Position numbers and translations under genes: made by a program. From assembly GCF_030518155.1 (NCBI RefSeq), contig NZ_JAULRU010000583.1:156964-220963 (forward strand): a DNA stretch of 64,000 nt. The letters are read 5' to 3'. Of the stretch, positions 56,521 to 64,000 are shown piece by piece. Below the pieces are notes generated by a model. That model was not told the DNA's origin, searched no databases, and worked only from the letters and a program-made list of their open reading frames with translations. Each line of letters begins with the position of its first letter. Positions within the stretch are counted from its first letter, which is position 1. The stretch is from Gilvimarinus gilvus. Lineage in GTDB: Bacteria; Pseudomonadota; Gammaproteobacteria; Pseudomonadales; Cellvibrionaceae.

Positions 56521-58914
56521 ATGGCGCAAACGACACCGGCTACGGAGTCTGAAACTTGCTACCACTGCGGTTTACCTTTGCCGCGCAACAAGCTGTACGT
56601 GGTGGAGTTGGGGGGCATTGTCAGGCGTATGTGTTGCCCTGGTTGCCAAGCTGTCGCCAGCGCAATTGCCGACGGTGGTTTGTCCCGCTTTTATAAGTAC
56701 CGCCAAAGCAGCAGTCAAAAGCCTTCTGATCAAGCGGGTAAAGACACCTACCTAATCTACGACGATGCGGATATACAGGCAGATTTTGTCGTGCCTTTCA
56801 GTGAGGGGCTGGTCCAAGCCAATCTGATTTTGCAGGGCATTACCTGCGCTGCATGCAGTTGGTTGATTGAGAAACACCTATTGGCTATTAGCGGTGTCGA
56901 GTCTGTGCGTATCAACGTTACCAGTTTCCGCGCACAAATTATTTTTGCCCCCAGTCAAGTGTCGCTAAGCCAACTGATGCAGCAATTGGCGGCGATTGGC
57001 TATACACCACTACCTGCGACCGACGAAGCGCATTTAACCGTAGAAACCCGTGAAAATCGCTTGGCACTGATTCGTTTAGGTGTGGCCGGTTTCGGTATGA
57101 TGCAGGTGGGTATGGTGGCGGTGGGTTTGTATACCGGCGCCGCGGACCAATGGCAAGTGTTGTTACGCTGGCTCAGTTTGCTATTGTCGACGCCAGTTGT
57201 CTTTTTCAGTGCCCAGCCTTTCTTTCGCGCAGCGCTGCGCAGCCTCAAGGCCGGTCAGTTGGTTATGGATGTGCCGGTGTCTCTCGCCATCGCCATTGGC
57301 TACAGTGCGAGTCTCTGGGCTACGGTGACCCATCAAGGCGACGTTTACTTTGAGTCCATCGCCATGTTTGTTTTTTTACTGTTGGTTGGGCGTTATCTGG
57401 AAATGCGCTCGCGCGCGCGCAGCAGGGTCGGGCGCAGCAACGTGGCTCAGCTGCTCCCCGCTGTGGCCTTGCGCTGGCAGGTTGATGCCTGGCAATCGGT
57501 GCCCGTGCGACAAGTGCAAGCTGGGGATCGTATTCGTGTCGATGCCGGCCAGAATATTTGTGCCGACGGTGTTGTGCGAACGGGTCGATCCAGTGTCAGC
57601 GAAGCGTTTATCACAGGTGAATCACGCCCTGTCGCCAAACGGGTTGGAGATACCGTGATCGCCGGTAGCGAGAATATTGATTCGCCGCTAGAGGTCGATG
57701 TGGTGGCAGTGGGTAGCGGCACGCGTTTATCGGCCGTTGTCAGGCTTATTGAGCAAGCCGAAGCCGATAAACCCCATCGTTTGGCTATTGCCGATCGGGT
57801 CGCGCGTTATTTCGTAGCGACGGTTTTGCTGGTGTGCGCTGGCGTATTCGCCACCTGGTGGTGGCTCGATGCCAGTCGTGCGCTATGGGTGGCACTGTCG
57901 GTGCTGGTGGTGACCTGTCCCTGTGCACTGGCTTTGGCTATGCCAACGGCACTGACTACCGCGACAGAGGCATTGCGTAAACAGGGGCTACTGATTACCC
58001 GCGGCCATGTTCTGGAAAGTGCACCGACAATTACCCGGGTTTTGTTTGATAAGACCGGCACTTTGACCACGGGTAATCTGTCAGTGGCTGAGATCAATAT
58101 TGCGCGCCGTGGATTACAGGAAAATGAGGTGCTCAGCATAGCGGCGGCACTCGAGGAGGGCTGCCGCCATCCGATTGCCCGGGCGTTCGGGGCTTGGGCA
58201 AATACAATGCGCGCCAGTGATGTGCAACAAACCTTGGGCGCCGGAGTCGAGGGTAGCGTACAAGGCACCTATTATCGACTGGGGCGGGCAGAATTCGCTG
58301 CGCCGGGTTGCAGCGTACCAGCGGCGCAAGGCTTGCAAATATGTCTGGGTGATGAACAAGGGTTGTTGGCCAGCATTGTATTAGATGATCCCATTCGCGA
58401 CGATGCTGCGAAAGTGGTTGCAGCGCTGCAGGCACGGGGTATTGCCGTAGAGCTGTTAAGTGGTGATGCCGAGGCCAACGTGGCGCGCGTAGCAGCGAAC
58501 CTGGGCATCGATACTTATCGTGCTGGTGCAACCCCGGAAGACAAATTGTCGCACCTGGCCCATTGTCAGGCGCAAGGTGATACCGTTGCCATGGTCGGTG
58601 ATGGGATCAACGATGTACCGGTGCTCGCCAAGGCCGATGTATCCGTTGCTATGGCCCGGGCCTCGGAACTCGCAGCGACCCATGCCGATGTTCTATTGTT
58701 AGCCGATTCGGTGCTCCCCATCGAATTTTTATTGAATAAAGCTGAGCAAACACGGCGGGTTATCTGGCAGAATTTAAGCTTGTCTGTACTGTACAATGTG
58801 TTGGCTTTGCCCCTCGCCGCGTGCGGCTTGGTAGCGCCATGGGCAGCGGCCATTGGCATGACGACCAGTTCGTTGGTGGTGGTTTTCAACGCACTGCGCT
58901 TGGCTCGTCGTTGA
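56521..58914 (+). CDS. ccoI: Copper-exporting P1B-type ATPase CcoI (FixI)
   Basis: 797 aa. The N-terminus has a Cys-rich zinc-ribbon-like segment (CYHCGLPLP, RMCCPGCQA), then an HMA domain with GITCAACSWLIE. P-type signatures: VVTCPCALALAMPTAL (CPC in the membrane), LFDKTGTLTTGN (phosphorylated Asp), and MVGDGINDVPVLAKADVSVA. It exports Cu(I) towards the periplasm for insertion into CcoN. The DUF-like N-terminal Cys domain is usual for CcoI. Confidence 0.97.
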   Translation: MAQTTPATESETCYHCGLPLPRNKLYVVELGGIVRRMCCPGCQAVASAIADGGLSRFYKYRQSSSQKPSDQAGKDTYLIYDDADIQADFVVPFSEGLVQANLILQGITCAACSWLIEKHLLAISGVESVRINVTSFRAQIIFAPSQVSLSQLMQQLAAIGYTPLPATDEAHLTVETRENRLALIRLGVAGFGMMQVGMVAVGLYTGAADQWQVLLRWLSLLLSTPVVFFSAQPFFRAALRSLKAGQLVMDVPVSLAIAIGYSASLWATVTHQGDVYFESIAMFVFLLLVGRYLEMRSRARSRVGRSNVAQLLPAVALRWQVDAWQSVPVRQVQAGDRIRVDAGQNICADGVVRTGRSSVSEAFITGESRPVAKRVGDTVIAGSENIDSPLEVDVVAVGSGTRLSAVVRLIEQAEADKPHRLAIADRVARYFVATVLLVCAGVFATWWWLDASRALWVALSVLVVTCPCALALAMPTALTTATEALRKQGLLITRGHVLESAPTITRVLFDKTGTLTTGNLSVAEINIARRGLQENEVLSIAAALEEGCRHPIARAFGAWANTMRASDVQQTLGAGVEGSVQGTYYRLGRAEFAAPGCSVPAAQGLQICLGDEQGLLASIVLDDPIRDDAAKVVAALQARGIAVELLSGDAEANVARVAANLGIDTYRAGATPEDKLSHLAHCQAQGDTVAMVGDGINDVPVLAKADVSVAMARASELAATHADVLLLADSVLPIEFLLNKAEQTRRVIWQNLSLSVLYNVLALPLAACGLVAPWAAAIGMTTSSLVVVFNALRLARR

Positions 58915-58935
58915 TTTGATTAACTGGAATACGCT

Positions 58936-59166
58936 GTGACCAGTCTATATTTTCTCATCCCTATTGCTTTGATCTTTGTTGCAATTGCCATTCGGGTTTT
59001 ATTGTGGGCGATTAACTCAGGCCAGTACGACAATCTGGATACCGAGGCGCATCGGATTCTATTTGACGATGACGAATCTGAGGCCAAGTCCAAGTCCGAT
59101 ATCGATTCGGTTCATCCCCGACCTGACTCGCCCGACAGCGCCGGTAGCACCTCTGATGACCACTGA
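58936..59166 (+). CDS. ccoS: cbb3 oxidase maturation protein CcoS
   Basis: 76 aa, GTG start. One membrane helix (YFLIPIALIFVAIAIRVLLW) is followed by NSGQYDNLDTEAHRILFDDD, the CcoS hallmark, and an acidic, Ser-rich tail longer than usual. It is needed for cofactor insertion into the oxidase. Its end overlaps the next gene by 11 nt. Confidence 0.93.
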   Translation: MTSLYFLIPIALIFVAIAIRVLLWAINSGQYDNLDTEAHRILFDDDESEAKSKSDIDSVHPRPDSPDSAGSTSDDH

Positions 59167-59890
59167 CTTTGCCAGTTTTGCTGTAGCTCTGGGCCTCGGT
59201 TTTTTTAGCAGCACCCACTGCCTTGCCATGTGTGGGGGTATTATGGGGGCGCTGACAATGGCGGTAGGGGAGGCTGGTCGGGCAAAAAAAATACGCATCC
59301 TAATTGCCTATAATATGGGCCGAATTACCAGTTATTGCGTGATGGGGGCGCTGGCCGGATTATTTGCCAAACAGCTTATGGCGCTGGGGGCAGGTCCCGT
59401 ACTGCGGTTGTTGGCCGCCGCCTTATTGGTAGCGATGGCATTGTATTTAACGGATGTGTGGCGTGGTTTAACGCGCCTGGAAACCGCAGGGCAGTGGTTG
59501 TGGCGGGGTCTCCAGCCACTGGGTAAGCGGTTGCTGCCCGTGCGCAACGAGGGCGCGGCACTTGCCCTCGGAGGGCTCTGGGGTTGGTTACCCTGCGGCT
59601 TGGTCTATACCGCCCTCAGCTATGCCATGACCCAGCCCGGCGCCTTTGCCGGCGCCAGTGTCATGCTGGGCTTCGGGTTGGGGACCTTACCGGCTGTGCT
59701 GTTGGCGGCCAGTATCGCAGAGCCAGTAGTGCGGGTTGTGCGCTCGCGCGGAGCGCGCGCGGCCGCTGCTCTGGTGCTTGTACTGTTCGCCGCCTGGACC
59801 GCGTACGGGGCTCTGGCGGGGCATTCGGGCCACCACGGTGAGTCTGCGAACCAAGCTCAGGATGCGACAAATCATCACCATCATCACTAA
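59156..59890 (+). CDS. SafE/TauE-like membrane protein of the cco cluster, with His-rich tail
   Basis: 244 aa from the ATG at 59156; earlier in-frame starts overlap ccoS more and lack homology. Six membrane helices with GFFSSTHCLAMCGGIMGALT and LGGLWGWLPCGLVYTALSYA, the CcoA-neighbour sulfite-exporter-like family often found after ccoS. Conserved His, Cys and Met residues in the first helices suggest metal handling. The last ~25 residues are His-rich (GHSGHHGES, then NHHHHH), a possible copper or nickel buffer. Function is inferred from location. Confidence 0.88.
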   Translation: MTTDFASFAVALGLGFFSSTHCLAMCGGIMGALTMAVGEAGRAKKIRILIAYNMGRITSYCVMGALAGLFAKQLMALGAGPVLRLLAAALLVAMALYLTDVWRGLTRLETAGQWLWRGLQPLGKRLLPVRNEGAALALGGLWGWLPCGLVYTALSYAMTQPGAFAGASVMLGFGLGTLPAVLLAASIAEPVVRVVRSRGARAAAALVLVLFAAWTAYGALAGHSGHHGESANQAQDATNHHHHH

Positions 59891-59978
59891 AGTGTGATGA
59901 AATTGGCGCCGTGCCCCTGTGGCGTTTACAATTTTATATAGTCTTTACGATTGGCCGTGTTAACCTTGGTACCCCTTG

Positions 59979-59997
59979 CCTTGGCACTAGGCCAAGG
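59979..59997. other. Hairpin between the cco cluster and the Omp85 gene
   Basis: CCTTGGC-ACTAG-GCCAAGG forms a 7-bp stem with a 5-nt loop, 90 nt after the SafE-like stop. There is no T tract, so terminator activity is doubtful. Confidence 0.4.
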
Positions 59998-60049
59998 ACA
60001 ACGTTAATAAGCCGGGTGCGGCGGTCGAAGCCTCAGTTGGCCTTACTGC

Positions 60050-61756
60050 ATGGGTTTTATGCGCTGTACCTTTATTCATGGGCCGCATTTGCGACTCACC
60101 TTTTGCCTACTGTTGTTGATGCTCGCCTTTGGCGTCGAAGCGCAGGAGGAAAGCTGTTACAAGGTCGACTTCGCCAGTCGGGCCATGGATCGTTTTAAAG
60201 GCGATAGCCGCCTTGATACCTCCCCTATTGATGAGCTTAAAGGTCGGGTTATCCGTAAAATTCGCTACATGCGTGTGGGGGTTTTTGATGAAAATGATCC
60301 CGACGAAAACAACAGCTTGTACCTCTTCCTGAATAAGCTCCACATCAATACCAAAGAGTATGTTATCTCCAGCCAGCTGTTGTTTCACGAAGGCGATACC
60401 TTAGACCCCGATGTCATCTTGGAGACCGAGCGTTTGCTGCGCCGGCGCGACTACCTGACCGGTGCGTTTATTGTGCCTGAGCAAATCTGTCAGGGCGCGG
60501 TGGACCTGGTGGTCGTGACACGCGACAGCTGGTCGTTTGAAGTGGAGGGCTCGTTTAGCCACAGCGGCGGGGATTCTTCATCGGGTGTCGGGATCAGTGA
60601 TGACAATATACTCGGTTCCGGTACCAGCTTTTCTATAGGCTATGAGCAAGAGGCCGATCGCACCGGCATTCGCTACTCGCTGAGTACTGATCATATCCTG
60701 AGCAGTCGGTGGTCTACGCGCTTGGCTTACGCCGACAACTCCGACGGTGAAAACGTCATCGTTGAATTGGAGCGGCCATTTTTCTCGCGTCACACACCTT
60801 GGGCGGGAGGCCTCACCTACAATGATGTGACCGAGGCGGAAATAATCCGCTCCAAGGGTGATGAGATTAATGGCTACCGCCATGAAAACGGCTTACAGCA
60901 GGTTTATGTTGGTCACTCGCTTTACGTTACCCGAAATTCTACGCAGCGATTACTCGGTGGATACACTATCGAGGAAGATACTTTTTACCCCAATGACGAC
61001 ACCACTGAGCTCGGCATTCCCGAATACAGTAAAGCCAGTTACCCGTGGTTGGAGTATCAGTACCTTGAAGACCACTACGCGGTATATCGGAATTTAAACC
61101 AGATTCAGCGCACGGAAGACGTGCCTTTGGGCATTACTTTTGGTTTTCGGCTCGGGTATGGCAAGGCAGAGCCGGCTCGCCACGGCGACGTCTTGCGCTA
61201 TCTCGGCAGCTACCAACACATTTTCAATATTAATGACGAGCACTTGCTTCAATTGTATTTGGGGGTCAATGGCCGGGACCATATGGACAGCAATGACCAA
61301 GACAGTGCCATTTGGTCCAGTAAAGTTTCCTATAACCATATGCAAAGCTACAAGAACCGTTGGTACACCAGCGTAGCTTATGATGCAGGTCAGGACTTAG
61401 AGCAGCACGAAGAATTAACGGTGGGTGGCATTGTCGGTATGCGCGGATACCCTACGTCGTTCCAGCGTGGCAAGAAGCGTTTTCTGGCTACAGTGGAGCG
61501 GCGCTACTACTCCGATTGGCACTGGTTTAATCTGGTGCGGGTAGGGGCAGTGGCATTTGTTGAAGCCGGTAAAGCCTGGGATGGCCCAGATAATGAAGAC
61601 AACGACATGCTGGCCAATTTCGGTATTGGTTTGCGCTTGAGTTCGAGCAAAGTCCGTGTGGGCAATGTGGTTCACTTAGATATCGCAACCCCGTTGGTCG
61701 AGCGCGAAGGCATTGACGAGTACCAAATTTTGGTCAAGGCAAAGCGTCAGTTCTAG
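60050..61756 (+). CDS. Omp85 (BamA/TamA-type) outer-membrane protein with a single POTRA-like domain
   Basis: 568 aa. A signal peptide (cleavage near VEAQ-EE) is followed by one POTRA-like region (residues ~65-155: VIRKIRYMRVGVFDENDPDE, LHINTKEYVISSQLLFHEGD, VDLVVVTRDSWSFEVEGSFS). The rest is a 16-strand-type barrel with GVGISDDNILGSGTSFSIGY (a D15 hallmark) and MRGYPTSFQRGKKR, the conserved RGY-type motif of Omp85 barrels (here MRGYPT). It ends in KAKRQF with a terminal Phe. BamA has five POTRAs and TamA three, so this is a reduced form. An alternative start is the ATG at 60059. The function is probably assembly or translocation at the outer membrane. Confidence 0.85.
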   Translation: MGFMRCTFIHGPHLRLTFCLLLLMLAFGVEAQEESCYKVDFASRAMDRFKGDSRLDTSPIDELKGRVIRKIRYMRVGVFDENDPDENNSLYLFLNKLHINTKEYVISSQLLFHEGDTLDPDVILETERLLRRRDYLTGAFIVPEQICQGAVDLVVVTRDSWSFEVEGSFSHSGGDSSSGVGISDDNILGSGTSFSIGYEQEADRTGIRYSLSTDHILSSRWSTRLAYADNSDGENVIVELERPFFSRHTPWAGGLTYNDVTEAEIIRSKGDEINGYRHENGLQQVYVGHSLYVTRNSTQRLLGGYTIEEDTFYPNDDTTELGIPEYSKASYPWLEYQYLEDHYAVYRNLNQIQRTEDVPLGITFGFRLGYGKAEPARHGDVLRYLGSYQHIFNINDEHLLQLYLGVNGRDHMDSNDQDSAIWSSKVSYNHMQSYKNRWYTSVAYDAGQDLEQHEELTVGGIVGMRGYPTSFQRGKKRFLATVERRYYSDWHWFNLVRVGAVAFVEAGKAWDGPDNEDNDMLANFGIGLRLSSSKVRVGNVVHLDIATPLVEREGIDEYQILVKAKRQF

Positions 61757-61775
61757 CAATTAAAGTAGGTATATT

Positions 61776-62165
61776 ATGCGACTGTTACACACCATGTTGC
61801 GGGTGGGGGATTTGGATAGGTCACTCGATTTTTATACGCGTATACTGGGAATGAAGTTGTTGCGCAAACACGACGTGCCCGAGGGGAAATTTACCTTGGC
61901 GTTTGTTGGCTATGGTGATGAGTCTGACACTACCGTATTGGAGCTAACCCATAACTGGGACACCGACCAATACGATTTAGGTGATGGTTATGGACACATC
62001 GCCATTGGTGTTGCGGACGTATACAAAACCTGTGATGCGATAGCGCAGGCGGGCGGCAAAGTCGTGCGTCCCGCTGGCCCGATGATGCATGGCACTGCTA
62101 TCTTAGCGTTTGTAGAAGATCCTGATGGTTATAAAATTGAGCTATTAGAGCACCACGCAGATTGA
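61776..62165 (+). CDS. gloA: Lactoylglutathione lyase (glyoxalase I)
   Basis: 129 aa. The four metal ligands are visible: His5 (RLLHTMLRV), Glu56 (TVLELTHNW), His74 ([11 protein letters not shown]) and Glu122 (GYKIELLEH). It converts the methylglyoxal-glutathione hemithioacetal to lactoylglutathione, the first detoxification step. It starts 19 nt after the Omp85 gene. Confidence 0.97.
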   Translation: MRLLHTMLRVGDLDRSLDFYTRILGMKLLRKHDVPEGKFTLAFVGYGDESDTTVLELTHNWDTDQYDLGDGYGHIAIGVADVYKTCDAIAQAGGKVVRPAGPMMHGTAILAFVEDPDGYKIELLEHHAD

Positions 62166-62221
62166 ATTTAATTTCAGTATTCACGAAAAGGTCACGTAAA
62201 GTTCACGTATAGGGAGACACT

Positions 62222-63124
62222 ATGAAACGATTGATGCTCGTGCTGGTTGTTGGTTTGTTGGCAAGTAGCGTACAAGCCCAAGACTCCGTTGAGTTTGAGG
62301 CTAAGCAAGTCGCCAAAGGTCTGACCATGCTATCCGGGGTTGGTGGCTTTTCCGGTGGCAATATTCTAATCAGTACCGGTGCCGACGGCACTATTATGAT
62401 TGACGACTCAATGCCGCCGCTCGCCGAAAAATTGCAGGCAAAAATTAAGGAGGTAGCCGGTGGTGACGTTGACTATTTAATCAACACGCACCTGCATGGC
62501 GATCACACGGGTAACAATGCCACTTTTGCCGCTACCGGAACTCATATTATTGGTCATAAAAATGTTCGCGAGCGAATGAGCGCCGACAGTAAATTAAGTG
62601 CAGACTCGCTGCCGGTCATCACTTTTAGCGATGAAATGTCGTTTTACCTGAACGCACAGCCTGCGCGTATTATGCATGTGGCCAAGGCTCATACCGACGG
62701 CGACTCAGTGATTTACTTCACCGAGGCCAACGTTATCCATACGGGCGATACCTTGTTTAACGGCATGTTCCCGTTTGTTGATTTAGACAATGGCGGCAGT
62801 GTGCAAGGCTATCTTGATGCACAGCAGAAAATTATTGATCTGGCTGACCAGGACACCGTGATTGTTCCCGGGCACGGTCCGCTGGGTAAAGTCGAGGATG
62901 TCACCGCTGCGCGTGATATGTTGGCAGAGAGTCGCCGCCGGATAGCGGATCTAATAAAACAAGGAAAAACCATCGAAGATATTGTGGCGATGAATCCTTT
63001 GGCCGATTATCACGAGCAATGGAACTGGGGGTTTATTACCACGGAGAAGATGACAAGAACCCTGTTCCGGGATCTACAAAAGTACGGTGAAGACCCCCAC
63101 AGCAGTCATCACCATAGCCACTAA
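62222..63124 (+). CDS. Secreted metallo-beta-lactamase-fold hydrolase
   Basis: 300 aa with a signal peptide (LVLVVGLLASSVQAQ). The MBL motifs are INTHLHGDHTGNNA, KAHTDGDSVIYF, VIHTGDTLFNG and VPGHGP. It resembles quinoprotein-linked or glyoxalase II-like periplasmic MBL proteins more than true beta-lactamases. The C-terminus ends HSSHHHSH. It follows gloA by 56 nt, so a role in the same detoxification path is possible but unproven. Confidence 0.9.
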   Translation: MKRLMLVLVVGLLASSVQAQDSVEFEAKQVAKGLTMLSGVGGFSGGNILISTGADGTIMIDDSMPPLAEKLQAKIKEVAGGDVDYLINTHLHGDHTGNNATFAATGTHIIGHKNVRERMSADSKLSADSLPVITFSDEMSFYLNAQPARIMHVAKAHTDGDSVIYFTEANVIHTGDTLFNGMFPFVDLDNGGSVQGYLDAQQKIIDLADQDTVIVPGHGPLGKVEDVTAARDMLAESRRRIADLIKQGKTIEDIVAMNPLADYHEQWNWGFITTEKMTRTLFRDLQKYGEDPHSSHHHSH

Positions 63125-63131
63125 GCTTTAG

Positions 63132-63153
63132 CGCCGGAGCCTCAGCTCCGGCG
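63132..63153. terminator. Hairpin between convergent MBL and DUF2799 genes
   Basis: CGCCGGAGC-CTCA-GCTCCGGCG is a perfect 9-bp GC-rich stem with a tetraloop. It lies between two convergent stops, without a long T run on either side. Confidence 0.6.
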
Positions 63154-63160
63154 TAGCTCG

Positions 63161-63796
63161 CTATTGATAACCCAGCTGGCGATGATAAGCCTCCATATCG
63201 GCTAAGTCCTGTGCCAGCACTGCGCGCTCGCGCTCTGAGTAGACCATACTTTCGGCCAGCGTTGCCGCCTCCTGCTCATTGTCTTTGATAGCGTTAAGCA
63301 GTTTTTGGCGCTCGCTGGGGGCGCTGGCATGATGAATCAATTGCTCCTCATACAAAGCGCTATCTTCGTTTAATTGTTCGATGGTATTTTGACTGTCGCT
63401 GATCTGCTGGTCCAGGGAGGCAAGCGCTTGGCGCAGTCGATAGAGGTCGCGGCCATGCTGGTACGCTTGCACAAATTTATCGGCACCTTGGCCGCTACAC
63501 ACGTTCTGGTAAGTGGCGCCAGTCAGGCCTGTATTATAGCCATTGGCTTCGGCACAATAGGTTTTGTACCCCTCGCTGAGACCCGAGCGGTAACTTTCAA
63601 TATTGGGCACTACGCTGTATTTAGCGCATGCTTCACGGTGTGAGCCAATACGGCTGACACTGTAGCCGCGAGAGCCATCTTCCAGGCCTATTAGGTACCA
63701 GTCGGCATTGACACACTCTTGTTCACTGAGTGTCGAGCAGCCACTGAGTATGACAAGGCTACCCAGAGTTATCAGTGAACGAGTGACTAATTTCAT
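63161..63796 (-). CDS. DUF2799 family lipoprotein
   Basis: 211 aa, with a lipobox in LVILSGCSTLS. DUF2799 features: CVNADWYLIGLEDGSRGYSV, the repeated YRSGLSEGYKTYCAE/NGYNTGL pattern, and an acidic coiled coil (residues ~120-205). Members are envelope lipoproteins of unknown function. The ATG has GGGGATC before it. Confidence 0.9.
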   Translation of the reverse strand: MKLVTRSLITLGSLVILSGCSTLSEQECVNADWYLIGLEDGSRGYSVSRIGSHREACAKYSVVPNIESYRSGLSEGYKTYCAEANGYNTGLTGATYQNVCSGQGADKFVQAYQHGRDLYRLRQALASLDQQISDSQNTIEQLNEDSALYEEQLIHHASAPSERQKLLNAIKDNEQEAATLAESMVYSERERAVLAQDLADMEAYHRQLGYQ

Positions 63797-63840
63797 AGCG
63801 AGATCCCCAAGGATTAAACAAGCAAAGTTTGTTAGTATTC

Positions 63841-64000
63841 TAGCAGGCTGTTGAAAAACCCCTTACGTACTCAGACTCTCAGGCTGGTTCGTAATCTAGA
63901 CGCCACTTTGACGGTGTGTGCCCACCCATCGAAAAGTGGCAACGACGAGTACGGGCCAGCCTGGAAGTCCCGCAGGGCGAGGCCTGAAGCGCACATCTGC
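63841..64000. mobile_element. Possible end of an insertion sequence or structured repeat at the window edge
   Basis: AGGCTGTTGAAAAAC at 63845-63859 resembles terminal repeats of several insertion sequences. A nested imperfect inverted structure follows: CAGGCTGG (63880-63887) with CCAGCCTG (63956-63963), enclosing GCCACTTT (63902-63909) with AAAGTGGC (63933-63940). The window ends before any transposase could be seen. Confidence 0.4.

Overview
The window reads as chromosomal DNA of a marine-type gammaproteobacterium. A Cellvibrionaceae/Alteromonadales-like relative is the best guess, based on the overall gene repertoire (class I fumarase, FeSOD, SbcB, RhlB-like helicase, cbb3 oxidase with an FNR/Anr box, sigma32-type groESL promoter, Omp85, DUF2799/DUF3833 lipoproteins). 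Genus cannot be fixed from sequence reading alone. No rRNA, tRNA or CRISPR array was seen.

Layout. (1) 1-7.3 kb: a lipoprotein of seven MORN repeats fused to a C13/caspase-like peptidase, converging on a six-gene Mrp/Mnh/Pha cation/proton antiporter operon with fused A and B subunits. (2) 7.6-15.7 kb: DUF3833 lipoprotein, outer-membrane phospholipase A, a NIT-like protein, then an RND efflux pair and an FMN reductase. (3) 15.7-29.3 kb: a nitrogen-acquisition island. A two-component system whose kinase is fused to an NCS1-permease-like membrane domain is divergent from urtABCDE. Then come aliphatic amidase (amiE), an AmiB-like AAA+ protein, formamidase (fmdA) and fmdB. No urease is present, so the Urt-type transporter may carry short-chain amides as well as, or instead of, urea. 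(4) 29.5-39.1 kb: MHYT protein with a degenerate GGDEF domain, DEAD-box helicase, EamA and AmpG-like transporters, alkyltransferase-like protein, DUF481 protein, FxsA and groESL. (5) 39.3-43.6 kb: sodB, followed by an accessory patch. The patch holds an orphan RHS C-terminal toxin-like tip with a putative immunity gene, a decayed IS3-family element, a RAYT transposase gene broken by an in-frame stop, a 21-bp REP/BIME-like inverted pair and a 7-bp tandem array. (6) 43.6-51 kb: housekeeping genes (coiled-coil membrane protein, fumarase, pterin dehydratase, sulfotransferase-like protein, carbonic anhydrase, exonuclease I, argininosuccinate synthase). (7) 51-59.9 kb: complete ccoNOQP-ccoGHIS plus a SafE-like gene behind a perfect FNR/Anr box. 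(8) 60-64 kb: single-POTRA Omp85 protein, glyoxalase I, metallo-beta-lactamase-fold hydrolase, DUF2799 lipoprotein, and what may be the edge of a mobile element.

How the parts work together. The amide island makes a plausible sense-import-hydrolyse circuit: membrane kinase and LuxR-type regulator, five-part ABC importer, then amidases releasing ammonia. The cco locus encodes both the high-affinity oxidase and its assembly factors (CcoG, CcoH, CcoI copper ATPase, CcoS), probably induced when oxygen falls. The most novel features are the permease-kinase fusion in an amide rather than urease setting, the MORN-C13 fusion, the AmiB homologue with a changed P-loop, and the orphan RHS toxin/immunity pair beside decayed transposons.
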